A stretch of DNA of 64,000 nucleotides from Phytohabitans maris (GCF_031085175.1 NZ_JAVHUY010000017.1:1-64000); one strand, 5' to 3'; positions 7,898 through 16,794 are shown, counted from the first letter of the stretch. Numbers and translations: made by a program. The notes: generated from the sequence alone by a model not told the origin.

Positions 7898-8988
7898 GGG
7901 TCGAAGGCCGGGTGGTGACGCCGACCGGCGTGGTCGACGGGTACGTGGAGGTGGCCGGCGACACCATCGTCACGGTCGGCACCGGCACGCCGGCGAGCGG
8001 CCGGTGGGTGGTGCCCGGGTTCGTCGACATGCACACGCACGGCGGCGGTGGGCACACCTTTACGACCGGTGACGCGGCGGACGCCCGCGAGGCCGCCGCG
8101 TTCCACCTGCGGCACGGCACGACCACGCTGCTGGCCAGCCTGGTCAGCTCGCCGTACGAGCTGATGCGCGACGCCACCGCCGCCTTCGCCCCGCTGGTGG
8201 CCGAGGGGGTGCTGGCCGGAATCCACTACGAGGGGCCGTACCTGTCGCAGTTGCGGTGCGGTGCGCAAAACCCGGCGTACCTGCGCGACCCCTCCGTCGA
8301 GGAGCTCGAGGCGCTGGTCGAGCTGGGTGGCGGTGCGGTCCGGATGGTCACCATCGCCCCCGAGCGGCCGGGCGCGCTGGAGGCCGTCAAGCTGCTGGTG
8401 TCGCACGGTGTGGTGGCCGCGCTGGGGCACACCGACGCCACGTACGAGCAGACGCTCGCCGGGATCGAGGCCGGGGCCACGGTCGGCACCCACGTCTTCA
8501 ACGGCATGCGCCCACCCCACCACCGCGAGCCCGGCCCGGTCTTCGCGCTGCTCGGCGCCGACTCCGTGGTGTGCGAGCTGATCCCGGACGGCATCCACCT
8601 GCACGACGGCACGCTGGCGTTCGCGGCGCAGGTCACCGGCCCCGACCGCGCCGCCCTCATCACCGACGCGATGGCCGCGGCCGGCATGCCCGACGGCGAG
8701 TACGAGCTGGGTGGCCAGGCCGTCGTCGTCGCCGACCGCGCGGCCCGGCTGGCCCGCGACGGCGCGATCGCCGGCAGCACGCTGACGATGGACGCGGGAC
8801 TGCGCCAGGCCGTACACGCCGGCGTCGCCATGGTGGACGCCGTCCGCATGGCGGCGACGACACCCGCACGGGCGATCGGCCTCGCCGGCGAGGTAGGCGC
8901 CCTGGCTCCGGGTCTACACGCCAACCTGGTGGTACTGACCGAGGATCTGCGGGTGGAAAGCGTGATGCGCGCCGGCTCCTGGCTCTAG
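7894..8988 (+). CDS. nagA: N-acetylglucosamine-6-phosphate deacetylase
   Basis: The 364-aa amidohydrolase removes acetate from GlcNAc-6-P in the cytosol. Family signatures are GFVDMHTHGGGG (metal-binding HxH), HYEGPYL, ALGHTDATYEQ, HVFNGMRPPHHREPG and ITDAMAAAG with the catalytic Asp. Length and motif order are typical. Third gene of the coupled SIS-ROK-nagA operon controlled by the divergent DeoR regulator. It stops with TAG, and no clear terminator hairpin follows before the toxin-antitoxin pair. Confidence 0.95.
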   Translation: MRVEGRVVTPTGVVDGYVEVAGDTIVTVGTGTPASGRWVVPGFVDMHTHGGGGHTFTTGDAADAREAAAFHLRHGTTTLLASLVSSPYELMRDATAAFAPLVAEGVLAGIHYEGPYLSQLRCGAQNPAYLRDPSVEELEALVELGGGAVRMVTIAPERPGALEAVKLLVSHGVVAALGHTDATYEQTLAGIEAGATVGTHVFNGMRPPHHREPGPVFALLGADSVVCELIPDGIHLHDGTLAFAAQVTGPDRAALITDAMAAAGMPDGEYELGGQAVVVADRAARLARDGAIAGSTLTMDAGLRQAVHAGVAMVDAVRMAATTPARAIGLAGEVGALAPGLHANLVVLTEDLRVESVMRAGSWL

Positions 8989-9041
8989 CAGGTGGTTGTG
9001 GGACCGTTTCCGCCTCCCGGCAATGCGACACTGGCGAGGTG

Positions 9042-9725
9042 GTGACCGTCCTTGAACGCGAGATGTACACGGAGGCTGAAGCCGCCCGCCTGCTGAATGT
9101 GGCCCAGGGGACCTTGCACTATTGGCTTGAGGGCGGGACATCCCGGCGCAAGGCATACAAGCCGGTCCTACGGACAGAGCCCACCGGTAAGCGCACCGTG
9201 ACCTGGGCTGAGTTCGTGGAGGCTGGGTTGCTCCGGCAGTACCGTCGCCACCACAAGGTGCCGATGGCGGAGCTTCGTGCCTTCATCGACCGGATGCGCG
9301 AAGACCTCGGTGTGCCGTATCCGTTGGCCGACCGCCGTCCATACGTGGTCAACAAGGACCTCGTGCTGAAGGCGCAGGTCTCCTCAGGCCTGGATCCGGA
9401 GTTTCACCTGGTCGCCGCGATCAGCGGGCAGTTGGTGCTGACCCCGCCGTCCCAGAACTTCTTCGACCGCGTCGACTGGGAGGGCGACCAGGCGGCTGGA
9501 TGGCTACCGATCGCGGAAGAAGGCTCCACGGTGCGAATCCGCCCCGATGTCCGATTCGGTCGGCCGGCGGTCAAGGGCATCAGCACAGCGGCGATCTGGG
9601 AGCAAGAGGACGCCGGCGAAGACGTCGAAGACCTAGCAGCCTTGTACAGCTTGACGGTGGCCGACGTTCGATGGGCGCTCGCTTATGAGAACGCCGAGCG
9701 GGCGAAGAACTCGCGCACCGCGTAG
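9042..9725 (+). CDS. DUF433-type antitoxin, VapB45-like
   Basis: The 227-aa protein has an N-terminal MerR-like HTH (YTEAEAARLLNVAQGTLHYW) and a C-terminal DUF433 segment (RFGRPAVKGISTAAIW... VEDLAALYSLTVADVRWAL). It resembles mycobacterial VapB45 in length and architecture. It should neutralise the PIN-like toxin encoded 2 nt downstream and autoregulate the operon. GTG 9042 gives the expected N-terminus VTVLEREMYTEAEA; GTG 9039 and ATG 9063 are alternatives, and the SD is too close to be decisive. Confidence 0.82.
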   Translation: MTVLEREMYTEAEAARLLNVAQGTLHYWLEGGTSRRKAYKPVLRTEPTGKRTVTWAEFVEAGLLRQYRRHHKVPMAELRAFIDRMREDLGVPYPLADRRPYVVNKDLVLKAQVSSGLDPEFHLVAAISGQLVLTPPSQNFFDRVDWEGDQAAGWLPIAEEGSTVRIRPDVRFGRPAVKGISTAAIWEQEDAGEDVEDLAALYSLTVADVRWALAYENAERAKNSRTA

Positions 9726-9727
9726 TC

Positions 9728-10162
9728 ATGCGTCCTGCCGAGGTCCGTTTCTACATCGACGCAGACATCTTGGGACTGGCGCGCGTCCTTGCCGGCCTTC
9801 GCGACGACGTCACATACCCCGGTGATCCGGGAGCAACGATCCGGAAGCGGCAACGGCCGCCTTGCCCGATCGAATCACCAGCGGTTAAGGATGTCGAATG
9901 GATCGGTCCAGTCGCGTCGCGCGGGTGGCTGATTCTCACGCGTGACGGCCAGATTCAGGCGCACACGCGGGAGCTGGCAGAGGTGCGAGATCATGGCGCC
10001 AAGATGGTGGCTCTCGACACCTCGCAGGCCCACGGCACCTTTGATCAGCTCGAGATAGTCATGTGCCGCTGGCGCCAGTTGGTCGATCTCCTGCAGCAGC
10101 CCGGTCCCTACATATACGTCGCCTCTCGTACGAGGCTGCGGCGAGTCGACCTCGGATCCTAG
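9728..10162 (+). CDS. PIN-like toxin, VapC45 family
   Basis: The 144-aa protein begins with FYIDADILGLARVL and contains GWLILTRDGQI, the spaced Asp-bearing strands of PIN/Mut7-C-like nucleases. It starts 2 nt after the DUF433 antitoxin stop, so the two are co-translated. By family analogy it is an RNA-cleaving toxin. Its TAG stop codon (10160-10162) forms the edge of a repeat fragment related to the MITE-like elements at 47.7 and 51.7 kb, so the last residues may have been shaped by that insertion. Confidence 0.8.
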   Translation: MRPAEVRFYIDADILGLARVLAGLRDDVTYPGDPGATIRKRQRPPCPIESPAVKDVEWIGPVASRGWLILTRDGQIQAHTRELAEVRDHGAKMVALDTSQAHGTFDQLEIVMCRWRQLVDLLQQPGPYIYVASRTRLRRVDLGS

Positions 10163-10214
10163 GCCCTGTTTCGAAAATCCTTGCCGGGCTGCGCCGGGTC
10201 CAGACGACGACCTA
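10160..10214. repeat. Truncated copy of the GGGCCTG-type MITE-like repeat
   Basis: Starts TAGGCCCTGTTTCGAAAATC and continues with CCTTGCCGGGCTGCGCCGGG and CCAGACGACG. The same words occur in the elements at 51677-51816 and, inverted, at 47724-47820. The fragment lies exactly between the TAG stop of the VapC45-like gene (10160-10162) and the TAG stop of the convergent PAP2 gene (CTA at 10212-10214). Confidence 0.65.
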
Positions 10215-10979
10215 CGCCCGACTTGCCGGCGAGCTTGCCGAGTCGCCGGCGCCGCGCGAGCATGAAGCCCGTACGGACGTGCCGGGGCGGGGGAGGGCCG
10301 GCCAGGGTACGCGGGTGAGCAGGCGGTCGAGCAGTAGCCCGAGCAGCAGGCCGGCCACCGAGTCGGTGACCCAGTGGAAGTTCAGGTAGACGGTCGTGCA
10401 GAAGACGATCGTCGGCGGGGCGATGCGGAGCCAGTGGCGCGCCGTGCGGCCGAGCCACGGAGCCAGCAGCAGCGCGAGTACGCCGTACCAGACGATCGTG
10501 TTGACCAGGTGGCCGGAGGGGTAGGAGAGGCTGTACTCGCCCGCCGGCAGGTGGTTGAAGATCTCGACCGCGTCGGGGAGGGTCGAGCGGGGCGCGGCGC
10601 GGTCGGTCCAGAGCTTGAGCGGCATGATGGCGAAGCCCGTGGCCAGAAACGCCGCCACCACCAGTGCGAACGGCCACGCCGACCGGCGCCGTACGCCCAG
10701 CCAGATCGCGATGAGGGCGCAGATGATGGTGAGCGGGCTGCCGCTGCCCAGGAAGTTGAGCGTGCGGGTGATCCAGTAGGCCGGGTCCCACTGGTGGCCG
10801 GAGACCCAGTCGGCGACCGCCTGGTCGAGGTCGAGGAGCCACCCGGCCGCGAGCGCGGCGGTCAGGGCGGCGAACCCGACCAGCAGCAGGCCGTCGAACC
10901 ACCAACCGGCCGGCCACACGTGCCCGAGGCGGCGCCGGCCCGCCTTCGAGGTGGTCTCCTGGGCGCGAGTCTCCTGCAC
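10212..10979 (-). CDS. PAP2 family membrane phosphatase
   Basis: This integral membrane phosphatase of the PAP2/lipid-phosphatase superfamily carries the three catalytic motifs KLWTDRAAPR (KxxxxxxRP-like), YPSGH, and the C-terminal block ending FHWVTDSVAGLLLG with its His and Asp. About six membrane helices are visible. The substrate may be undecaprenyl pyrophosphate or a lipid phosphate; sequence does not decide. The start is uncertain. GTG 10979 is used; a TTG at 10988, 2 nt after the upstream protease stop, is possible. The last 20 residues are low-complexity Ser/Ala/Arg and end at a repeat boundary. Confidence 0.85.
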   Translation of the reverse strand: MQETRAQETTSKAGRRRLGHVWPAGWWFDGLLLVGFAALTAALAAGWLLDLDQAVADWVSGHQWDPAYWITRTLNFLGSGSPLTIICALIAIWLGVRRRSAWPFALVVAAFLATGFAIMPLKLWTDRAAPRSTLPDAVEIFNHLPAGEYSLSYPSGHLVNTIVWYGVLALLLAPWLGRTARHWLRIAPPTIVFCTTVYLNFHWVTDSVAGLLLGLLLDRLLTRVPWPALPRPGTSVRASCSRGAGDSASSPASRA

Positions 10980-10989
10980 GACCCCCAAG

Positions 10990-12294
10990 CTACAGTCGAG
11001 ACTTGATCTTGTTGTAGATCAGGTCGATGCGGACGCCGGAGTTGGGGCAGCCGCCGAAGTGGTGCAGCGCGAGCACCTTGTCCGTGCGCTTGGAGATGAC
11101 CGGCGAGCCGGACGAGCCGCCCTCGGTGTCGCAGTAGTACGAAATGTCGGACGCGGCGGCGTACCCGGTGTAGCTGGGGTCGTCGACCGCGCAGTTGCCG
11201 TTGGCGTCCTCGTCGCTGGTCATGGCGATCTCGGTGGGGTCGCCGCCGGGGTGCTGCGGGATGTAGAGCTCCTCGCCCTTCGCCGGCCGCCGCACGTCGA
11301 ACTCCAGGTAGCCGAACTTCTCCACCTGATCGAAGTCCTCGACCGTGAAGAGCGTGTAGTCCAGTTCTTCGTCGGTGCTGAGCACCTTGTCGCCCCAGAC
11401 CTTCGTGGACCGGAAGACCGCGTGCCCCTCGCACTCGGCGCACTGGTAGTTGAACCACACCTCGGTCTCGTAGGCGTCCGCCGAGGTCACGATGCAGTGG
11501 TTGTTGGTCATCATCCGGTTGTTGGGGCCGACCCGCCACGCGGTGCACAGCTCGTTGCCGTTGATGAGCAGGCGGGCGACGGCCTTGGAGCGCTCGTACG
11601 CCACCGGGTCCTTCGACTTGTAGCAGACCGCGTCCGCCTTCTGGTCGCCGCCGCAGACGCTCTCCGGCGTGTTTCGCGGCTGCCGGGCCCGCTCGTCCGC
11701 GCTGAAGCCGTGGGCCACCTTGTCCACGCCGACGCCCAGGTTGGCGATCGTCGACTCCAGGCCGAGCAGGTCGGGGCGGAGCGAGTGGAGCTCGACCACG
11801 GCGGTGTCGCCGGAGATCGACATGCCCCACCGGCCGGGGCCGGGGAGCAGGCCGGACTCGACCCGGTGCACCTCGGCGCCGCTCGGGTCGGAGATGGTCA
11901 GGTAGTCGCCGGGCAGCAGCAGGACGCGGCTGAAGTGCGGCTTCACGTAGGCGGCGCCCGGGTACCGGAGGGTCATCTTCCGCTGGCCGTCCAGGTACCC
12001 GATGACCTTGTCGACCTGCTCGACGGAGCCGATCTGCTCGCGCCCGACGAGCCTGCGGCTCCGGTCGGCGCGTTCCTCGGTCCGGGGGGTGTCCGCCGCC
12101 TTCCGGGGCGGCGCGGCCTTGCCGGGCGCGCCAGCCGCGCCGGCCGGGCCGACCTCCGCGCGATCGACCGTGCGCGCGCTCACCGCGGCCGGTGCCGGCT
12201 CTTCTCCGGTACGCGCGTACGCCGTCGCACCGGCCACCCCCGCGAGCGCGACGACCGTGCAGGCCCCCACCGCCAGCGCCACAGTTCGCCGCAT
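10990..12294 (-). CDS. Secreted trypsin-like serine protease
   Basis: The 434-aa protein has a classical signal peptide (MRRTVALAVGACTVVALAGV... AYA), an Ala/Pro/Arg-rich linker and a chymotrypsin-fold domain. The catalytic triad is visible: His in MMTNNHCIV, Asp in EELDYTLF, Ser in EGGSSGSPVIS. Several Cys pairs (for example CTAW/NNHC) could form disulfides. It acts outside the cell. The substrate is unknown. It overlaps nothing and lies just upstream of the PAP2 gene on the same strand. Confidence 0.9.
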   Translation of the reverse strand: MRRTVALAVGACTVVALAGVAGATAYARTGEEPAPAAVSARTVDRAEVGPAGAAGAPGKAAPPRKAADTPRTEERADRSRRLVGREQIGSVEQVDKVIGYLDGQRKMTLRYPGAAYVKPHFSRVLLLPGDYLTISDPSGAEVHRVESGLLPGPGRWGMSISGDTAVVELHSLRPDLLGLESTIANLGVGVDKVAHGFSADERARQPRNTPESVCGGDQKADAVCYKSKDPVAYERSKAVARLLINGNELCTAWRVGPNNRMMTNNHCIVTSADAYETEVWFNYQCAECEGHAVFRSTKVWGDKVLSTDEELDYTLFTVEDFDQVEKFGYLEFDVRRPAKGEELYIPQHPGGDPTEIAMTSDEDANGNCAVDDPSYTGYAAASDISYYCDTEGGSSGSPVISKRTDKVLALHHFGGCPNSGVRIDLIYNKIKSRL

Positions 12295-12395
12295 GGCACT
12301 ACCTCACAGACACATTCCGTGACAATCCGTTCCGACTCTGTGTAACGAGCCACGGTTAGCGGCGACGCGCACGCCAACCCGTCATGCTTGTGTGC

Positions 12396-13610
12396 GTGCG
12401 GATCACATCGGCCCTCGTAGACCCGGCGCTGCTCGACCTTCCTTGGTCGACGCCGCTGGAGGAGTGGCCTGCCGACCACCTGGTGGCGCTTCCCCAGGGC
12501 ATCTCGCGGCACGTGGTGCGATTCGTCAAGCTCGCCGGCACCGTCTACGCGGTGAAGGAGACCGGCGAGCGGGTAGCCGAGCGGGAGTACGACCTGCTGC
12601 GCGCCCTGGAGCGGATCGACTTCCCGGCGGTACAGGCGGTGGCGATCGTGGCCGACCGGGCGGCGCCGGACGGTGAGCCGCTCGACCCGGTGCTGATCAC
12701 CCGGCACCTCCAGTTCTCGCTGCCGTACCGGGCGCTCTTTTCCCACACCCTCCGGCCGGAGACGATGAACCGGCTGCTCGACGCGCTGGCCGCGCTGATC
12801 GTGCGGATGCACCTCACCGGCTTCTTCTGGGGCGACTGCTCGCTCTCCAACACGCTCTTCCGGCGCGACGCGGGCGCGTTCGCCGCGTACCTGGTGGACG
12901 CCGAGACCGGTGCGCTGCGCCCCTCGCTCTCCAAGGGGCAGCGCGGCGAAGACCTGGAGATCGCCCGGGTCAACATCTTCGGCGAGGCGCTCGACCTGCA
13001 GGCCGCGGGGCTGCTGCACGAGTCGATCGACCCCGAGGTGGTGGCCGAGGAGGTCGTCGAGCGGTACGACCGGCTGTGGCACGAGATCACGTACGAGCAG
13101 GAGATCAAGCGGGAGGACCGGCACGACATCGAGGGGCGCATCCGCCGCCTCAACGAGCTCGGCTTCGACGTGGCCGAGGTGGCGATGTCGCTGGTGGACG
13201 GCGACGGCGGCTACCGGGTCCGGCCGAAGGTCGTGGACGCCGGCTACCACACCCGCCGGCTGCTCCGCCTGACCGGCCTGGACGCGGAGGAAAACCAGGC
13301 CCGCCGGCTGCTCAACGACCTCGACACGTACCGGGCGGAGAGCGACCTCTCCGACGAGCAGCAGGCGGCGCACCGCTGGCTGACCGAGGTGTTCGAGCCG
13401 GTGGTCCGCGCGGTCCCCACCCACCTGCGGCGCAAGCTGGAGCCGTCGGAGCTCTTCGTGCAGATCATCGAGCACCGGTGGCGGCTCTCCGAGGAGGCCG
13501 GCCGCGATGTGGGCCTCGCGCCGGCCGTGCAGTCGTTCCTCGCCGACGTCCTGGTGCACCGCCCCGACGAGCAGGCGGTACTCGGTGTCGAGCTGATGCC
13601 GTCGCTCTGA
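12396..13610 (+). CDS. DUF4032 domain protein, kinase-like fold
   Basis: The protein of about 404 aa has an N-terminal half resembling lipopolysaccharide-kinase/RIO-like small kinases. VYAVKET holds the putative ATP-binding Lys, and GFFWGDCSLSNTLF and LVDAETGAL are the catalytic HGD/DFG-like loops. The C-terminal half is the DUF4032 domain. The substrate is unknown; the family is widespread in actinobacteria. GTG 12396 gives MRITSALVDP, the usual N-terminus. ATG 12384 and GTG 12390 are in-frame alternatives, and no SD is seen. Convergent with the channel-like gene, whose stop is immediately adjacent. Confidence 0.82.
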   Translation: MRITSALVDPALLDLPWSTPLEEWPADHLVALPQGISRHVVRFVKLAGTVYAVKETGERVAEREYDLLRALERIDFPAVQAVAIVADRAAPDGEPLDPVLITRHLQFSLPYRALFSHTLRPETMNRLLDALAALIVRMHLTGFFWGDCSLSNTLFRRDAGAFAAYLVDAETGALRPSLSKGQRGEDLEIARVNIFGEALDLQAAGLLHESIDPEVVAEEVVERYDRLWHEITYEQEIKREDRHDIEGRIRRLNELGFDVAEVAMSLVDGDGGYRVRPKVVDAGYHTRRLLRLTGLDAEENQARRLLNDLDTYRAESDLSDEQQAAHRWLTEVFEPVVRAVPTHLRRKLEPSELFVQIIEHRWRLSEEAGRDVGLAPAVQSFLADVLVHRPDEQAVLGVELMPSL

Positions 13611-15374
13611 TCAGGGAGCGTCCGGTGAGGGCTCCGGCTGCTCCTCCGTGCGTTTGAGCAGCCAGCCCAGGCCGGAGCGGCGGGCGACGACGGTGAGGCG
13701 ATCACCGCCGCCCACCCGGTACGCCTCCGGCGGCGTCCAGATCGGGCGTGGCTCGCCGAACTTGGCGAGCGCGATGACCCGTACCTCGCCGGCCCGGCTG
13801 GCGTCCGCGACCGTAGCGCCGTCGAGGAGCGAGCCGCGCGCGACCACCACCTCGGAGACGAGCAGCACGTGGCGGTCGACCGGGATGGTGGCGATCACGT
13901 CGCGGTTCATCAGCGCGGCCACGAACGCCGGCGCGGCCAGGTACGACACGCTCCGCGAGGTGCCGATGTTGAACGCCCGCTGGATCCGGTAGGCCAGGTC
14001 GCCGTCGAAAAGGCGCATCACCACGCGTACGTCGAGGCGGATCGAGCGGCCGTTGAGCGCGGCCTGGAGGTTGCTCACGTCGTCGGTCGAGACCACGACC
14101 AGCGCCTGGCAGGTGCCGACCGAGGCGGCGCGGAGCACCGTCTCCTGCGAGGCGTCCCCGATGATCAGCGGGATGTTGAGCTGCCGCGCGACCGGAGCGC
14201 CGCGGGCGGCCGGGTCCTTGTCGATCGCCACGACCTCGATGCCGAGCTCGTACAGCTGGCGGATGATCCGGGTGCCGACGTTGCCGACGCCGACGACGAC
14301 AACGTGGTTTTCCCGGGGCATCCGCAGGCGGCCGGCGTTGAGCGCGAGGCGGGCGTTGACGATCGCGTCGACCACGACGGCCGTGATCAGCGGCACCAGC
14401 GCGAGCCCGGCCAGCGTCAGCACGATCTGGATCAGCTGTACGCCGAGCGACTCGTTGAGGTCCACATCGGACCCGGTGATCGTGGTGAGCAGCGTGGAGT
14501 AGAGCGCCTGCCACGGTGACAGCCCCTGCGACCGGGCCAGCAGCGCCCCGAAGGTCGTCGACACCAGCAGTACCGCGATCGTGGCGATGCCCAGCTTGCG
14601 GCTGACGAACCACCGCAACCCCCGGAAGAGCACCGCGAACGGCCGGCGCCGCCGCCGCTTCTGGATGATCCGGCGGGCCGCGATGATCGTGCCGGCCTGC
14701 TGGCCGCGCACCTCGGCGAGCACCAGGTCGGCCCGGCTCTGGTCGGCCGGCAGTACGCGCGGGTTGTTGCGCTCGCGGGTGTCGGCGAGCCCGCAGACGA
14801 TGCTGTCCGGCCGCACCTCCGATCGCCGGGCCACGTAGAAGTTGCGCCCAGCGTGGTGGAAGTCGGTCGGCGCCGGCTCGCCCAGCGCGGCGGCCACGAA
14901 GGCGGGTGCCGCCATCGCCGAGTCGGACATCACCTCGCAGTCGGCGAAGAGGCGCTTGACCCCCTCGGCCAGCCGCGGGGTGAACATCCGGATCACCAGG
15001 CGCACCCGGGGCTCGACCTCCTGCGCGCAGAGGGCGGCGTGGATGTTGCCCACGTCGTTCTGGTGCAGGAGTGCGAGCCCGTCCGCCCCGGCCAGGCCCG
15101 CACGCCGGAACGTGTCTTCGTCGAGCCGGTCGGAGCGGATCAGGTGGATGCCCTTGATGTCGGCGATGTCCGGCCCGTCGGTGCGGCGGCGGCTGGGCAC
15201 GATGACGGTGATCCGCGCCTCGTACGACTGCGTCAGCTCGGTGACGACCCGGTAGGCCAGTGGGTCGTTGCCACAGATGACGTAGTGGGGCGCGTCGCCG
15301 TTGGTCCGAAGCCCTTCCCGCAGGCGGGATACCACCGCACGCCGGGCCCGGTTGCGCCACGGATCTAGCGACAT
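13611..15374 (-). CDS. RCK-2TM-RCK potassium-channel-like protein (TrkA-N domains)
   Basis: The 587-aa protein has two NAD-binding RCK domains flanking a two-helix membrane unit. The first Rossmann domain starts HYVICGNDPLAYRVV. A pore-like unit follows (TM1 at about 245-265; pore loop LLTTITGSD where a K+ filter TVGYG would be; TM2 QIVLTLAGLALVPLITAVVV). The second domain is VVVVGVGNVGTRIIRQL, ending with a TrkA-C-like segment. It probably binds NAD(H) or ATP and gates ion flow, but the filter is degenerate. ATG 15374 has TACCAT 7 nt upstream (leaderless); GTG 15401 is an alternative. Confidence 0.82.
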   Translation of the reverse strand: MSLDPWRNRARRAVVSRLREGLRTNGDAPHYVICGNDPLAYRVVTELTQSYEARITVIVPSRRRTDGPDIADIKGIHLIRSDRLDEDTFRRAGLAGADGLALLHQNDVGNIHAALCAQEVEPRVRLVIRMFTPRLAEGVKRLFADCEVMSDSAMAAPAFVAAALGEPAPTDFHHAGRNFYVARRSEVRPDSIVCGLADTRERNNPRVLPADQSRADLVLAEVRGQQAGTIIAARRIIQKRRRRRPFAVLFRGLRWFVSRKLGIATIAVLLVSTTFGALLARSQGLSPWQALYSTLLTTITGSDVDLNESLGVQLIQIVLTLAGLALVPLITAVVVDAIVNARLALNAGRLRMPRENHVVVVGVGNVGTRIIRQLYELGIEVVAIDKDPAARGAPVARQLNIPLIIGDASQETVLRAASVGTCQALVVVSTDDVSNLQAALNGRSIRLDVRVVMRLFDGDLAYRIQRAFNIGTSRSVSYLAAPAFVAALMNRDVIATIPVDRHVLLVSEVVVARGSLLDGATVADASRAGEVRVIALAKFGEPRPIWTPPEAYRVGGGDRLTVVARRSGLGWLLKRTEEQPEPSPDAP

Positions 15375-15483
15375 GACCGGGATGGTAGCCAGACCGTTCA
15401 CCCCGCCGCAGCCCTGGCGATCATGAAACTGCGTCCTGCCAGGAACCGTTTAGCCTGCGGCTCGTTGGAGGTTTTAGCGTACT

Positions 15484-15516
15484 TAGCACCAATTGCTCGG
15501 TGCTACCGGTAAGCAC
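15484..15516. promoter_or_regulatory. Overlapping palindromes before secreted protein gene
   Basis: TAGCACC-N8-GGTGCTA (15484-15505) is a perfect inverted repeat. It overlaps a second palindrome centred on ACCGGT (GTGCT-ACCGGTA-AGCAC, to about 15516). They lie 14-46 nt before the ATG at 15530. The half-site TAGCAC is shared with the palindrome at 2982-2999. Likely a repressor site or leader structure. Confidence 0.45.
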
Positions 15517-15529
15517 TGAATGGATGGAC

Positions 15530-16744
15530 ATGAACAAGTGGTTCTATCGCGCGGTGGGGACGGTCGGCATCGCTGGCGGCTTCCTGCTGCTCGGCGGCGG
15601 CGCGGCGCAGGCCGAGGATGTCGACGCCACCCCGCCCAGCGACCCGCAGCAGCTGCAGGGCCTGCTCGACGGCTTCTTCACCCCGCTCGGGGGTAAGGAC
15701 TTCTCGCAGGTCAACCTCGGCTCGAACGGCAAGGGTGCCAGCTCGGACCTGGTGCTGGGTGGGCGGCTCGACTCGCTCGTCGGCGACGTCGCCCCGACCC
15801 GCGACCTCGGCTTCGTGGGCTCGGCGCCGTCGTCGCCCACCGCCTCGGTCAGCAGCGACGCGCTGGGCCACGGTTCACTCGACCGCGCGCTGGGACACGG
15901 TTCGCTGGACCGCGGGGTCGCTCGCGACTCGCTCGGCCGTTCGCTCGGCGCGGATGGCGAGGCGCACGCCGGTAAGCCGAGCCTGATCTCGGACCTGCCG
16001 GTCGCCGGTACGTTCACCGACACCGTGGGCGCGACCCGCGCGGTCGACTCGCTCGGCCTGGGCGGCACCACCGACACGCTGCTCAACGGTGCCAACGGGA
16101 TGAGCGCGAACGCCGGCAAGATGGACGACCTGGTGCCCGCGACGTCCGACGTGGACACTTCCCGCGCCGGTGCGGCCGTCCCCGCCTCGCTCGGCCTGGT
16201 GCCGGCCGGCGCGATCCCGACCGTGGACACCGGCAAGGCGGTGCGCGGCAACACCAACGGGGTCACCCGCTCCACCCGCTCGCAGGCGCAGGACCTGGTA
16301 CCCGCCCTGATCGGCGACGCCATGACCGCGCAGAACCCGGAGCTGTTCACCCGCTCCTTCGAGTTCGGCGAGCCGGAGGCCCTGCCGCCGGTCGCCACGC
16401 TTCCGCTGCTGGGCGACCTGAACCTCAAGGGTGTCCCCGGCGCCGCGGACAACCCGACGAACGACCTGCCGATCCTGAGCTCGCTGCGTGACCTGGGGCT
16501 GCCCGGCGCCGGCGCACCCGCCACGACGCTGCCGGCCCCCGCCGCGGACGACGCGGACGCCAAGGCGCCGTCGCACCGGCGGCACAGCACGAACGAGCGT
16601 CCGGTGGCCGGCGAGGACGCCGATTTCGCCGAGGGCGCCCAGGTCGGGCTCCCGCTGGTCGGTGACGTCGGCAACGTCACCCGCGTGCTGCCCACCAACG
16701 GCAGCCTGGCGGGCGCGCCCGGTCTGGCGTACCTGCCGTTCTGA
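15530..16744 (+). CDS. Secreted protein of unknown function
   Basis: The 404-aa product starts MNKWFYRAVGTVGIAGGF and has a signal peptide ending near GAAQAE. The mature part is low in charge, rich in Gly/Ala/Leu/Asp/Pro, and has a short tandem motif (LGHGSLDR twice, then diverged copies) plus several LPLLGD/LPLVGD-type segments. No catalytic motif, lipobox or sortase signal is seen. It may be a cell-wall-associated or morphological protein; that is a guess from composition. ATG 15524 is an alternative start. A strong hairpin follows the stop. Confidence 0.75.
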   Translation: MNKWFYRAVGTVGIAGGFLLLGGGAAQAEDVDATPPSDPQQLQGLLDGFFTPLGGKDFSQVNLGSNGKGASSDLVLGGRLDSLVGDVAPTRDLGFVGSAPSSPTASVSSDALGHGSLDRALGHGSLDRGVARDSLGRSLGADGEAHAGKPSLISDLPVAGTFTDTVGATRAVDSLGLGGTTDTLLNGANGMSANAGKMDDLVPATSDVDTSRAGAAVPASLGLVPAGAIPTVDTGKAVRGNTNGVTRSTRSQAQDLVPALIGDAMTAQNPELFTRSFEFGEPEALPPVATLPLLGDLNLKGVPGAADNPTNDLPILSSLRDLGLPGAGAPATTLPAPAADDADAKAPSHRRHSTNERPVAGEDADFAEGAQVGLPLVGDVGNVTRVLPTNGSLAGAPGLAYLPF

Positions 16745-16755
16745 GCGTTCCCTCC

Positions 16756-16794
16756 GAGGGGCGCGGGTCAATCCGATCCGCGCCCCTCCGCTTT
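16756..16794. terminator. Bidirectional terminator hairpin
   Basis: The 11-bp stem GAGGGGCGCGG (16756-16766) pairs with 16778-16788 around an 11-nt loop, followed by CGCTTTT on the plus strand. It lies between the convergent secreted-protein gene (ends 16744) and the DUF1232 gene (stop at 16768-16770), overlapping the latter's stop. Confidence 0.75.
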
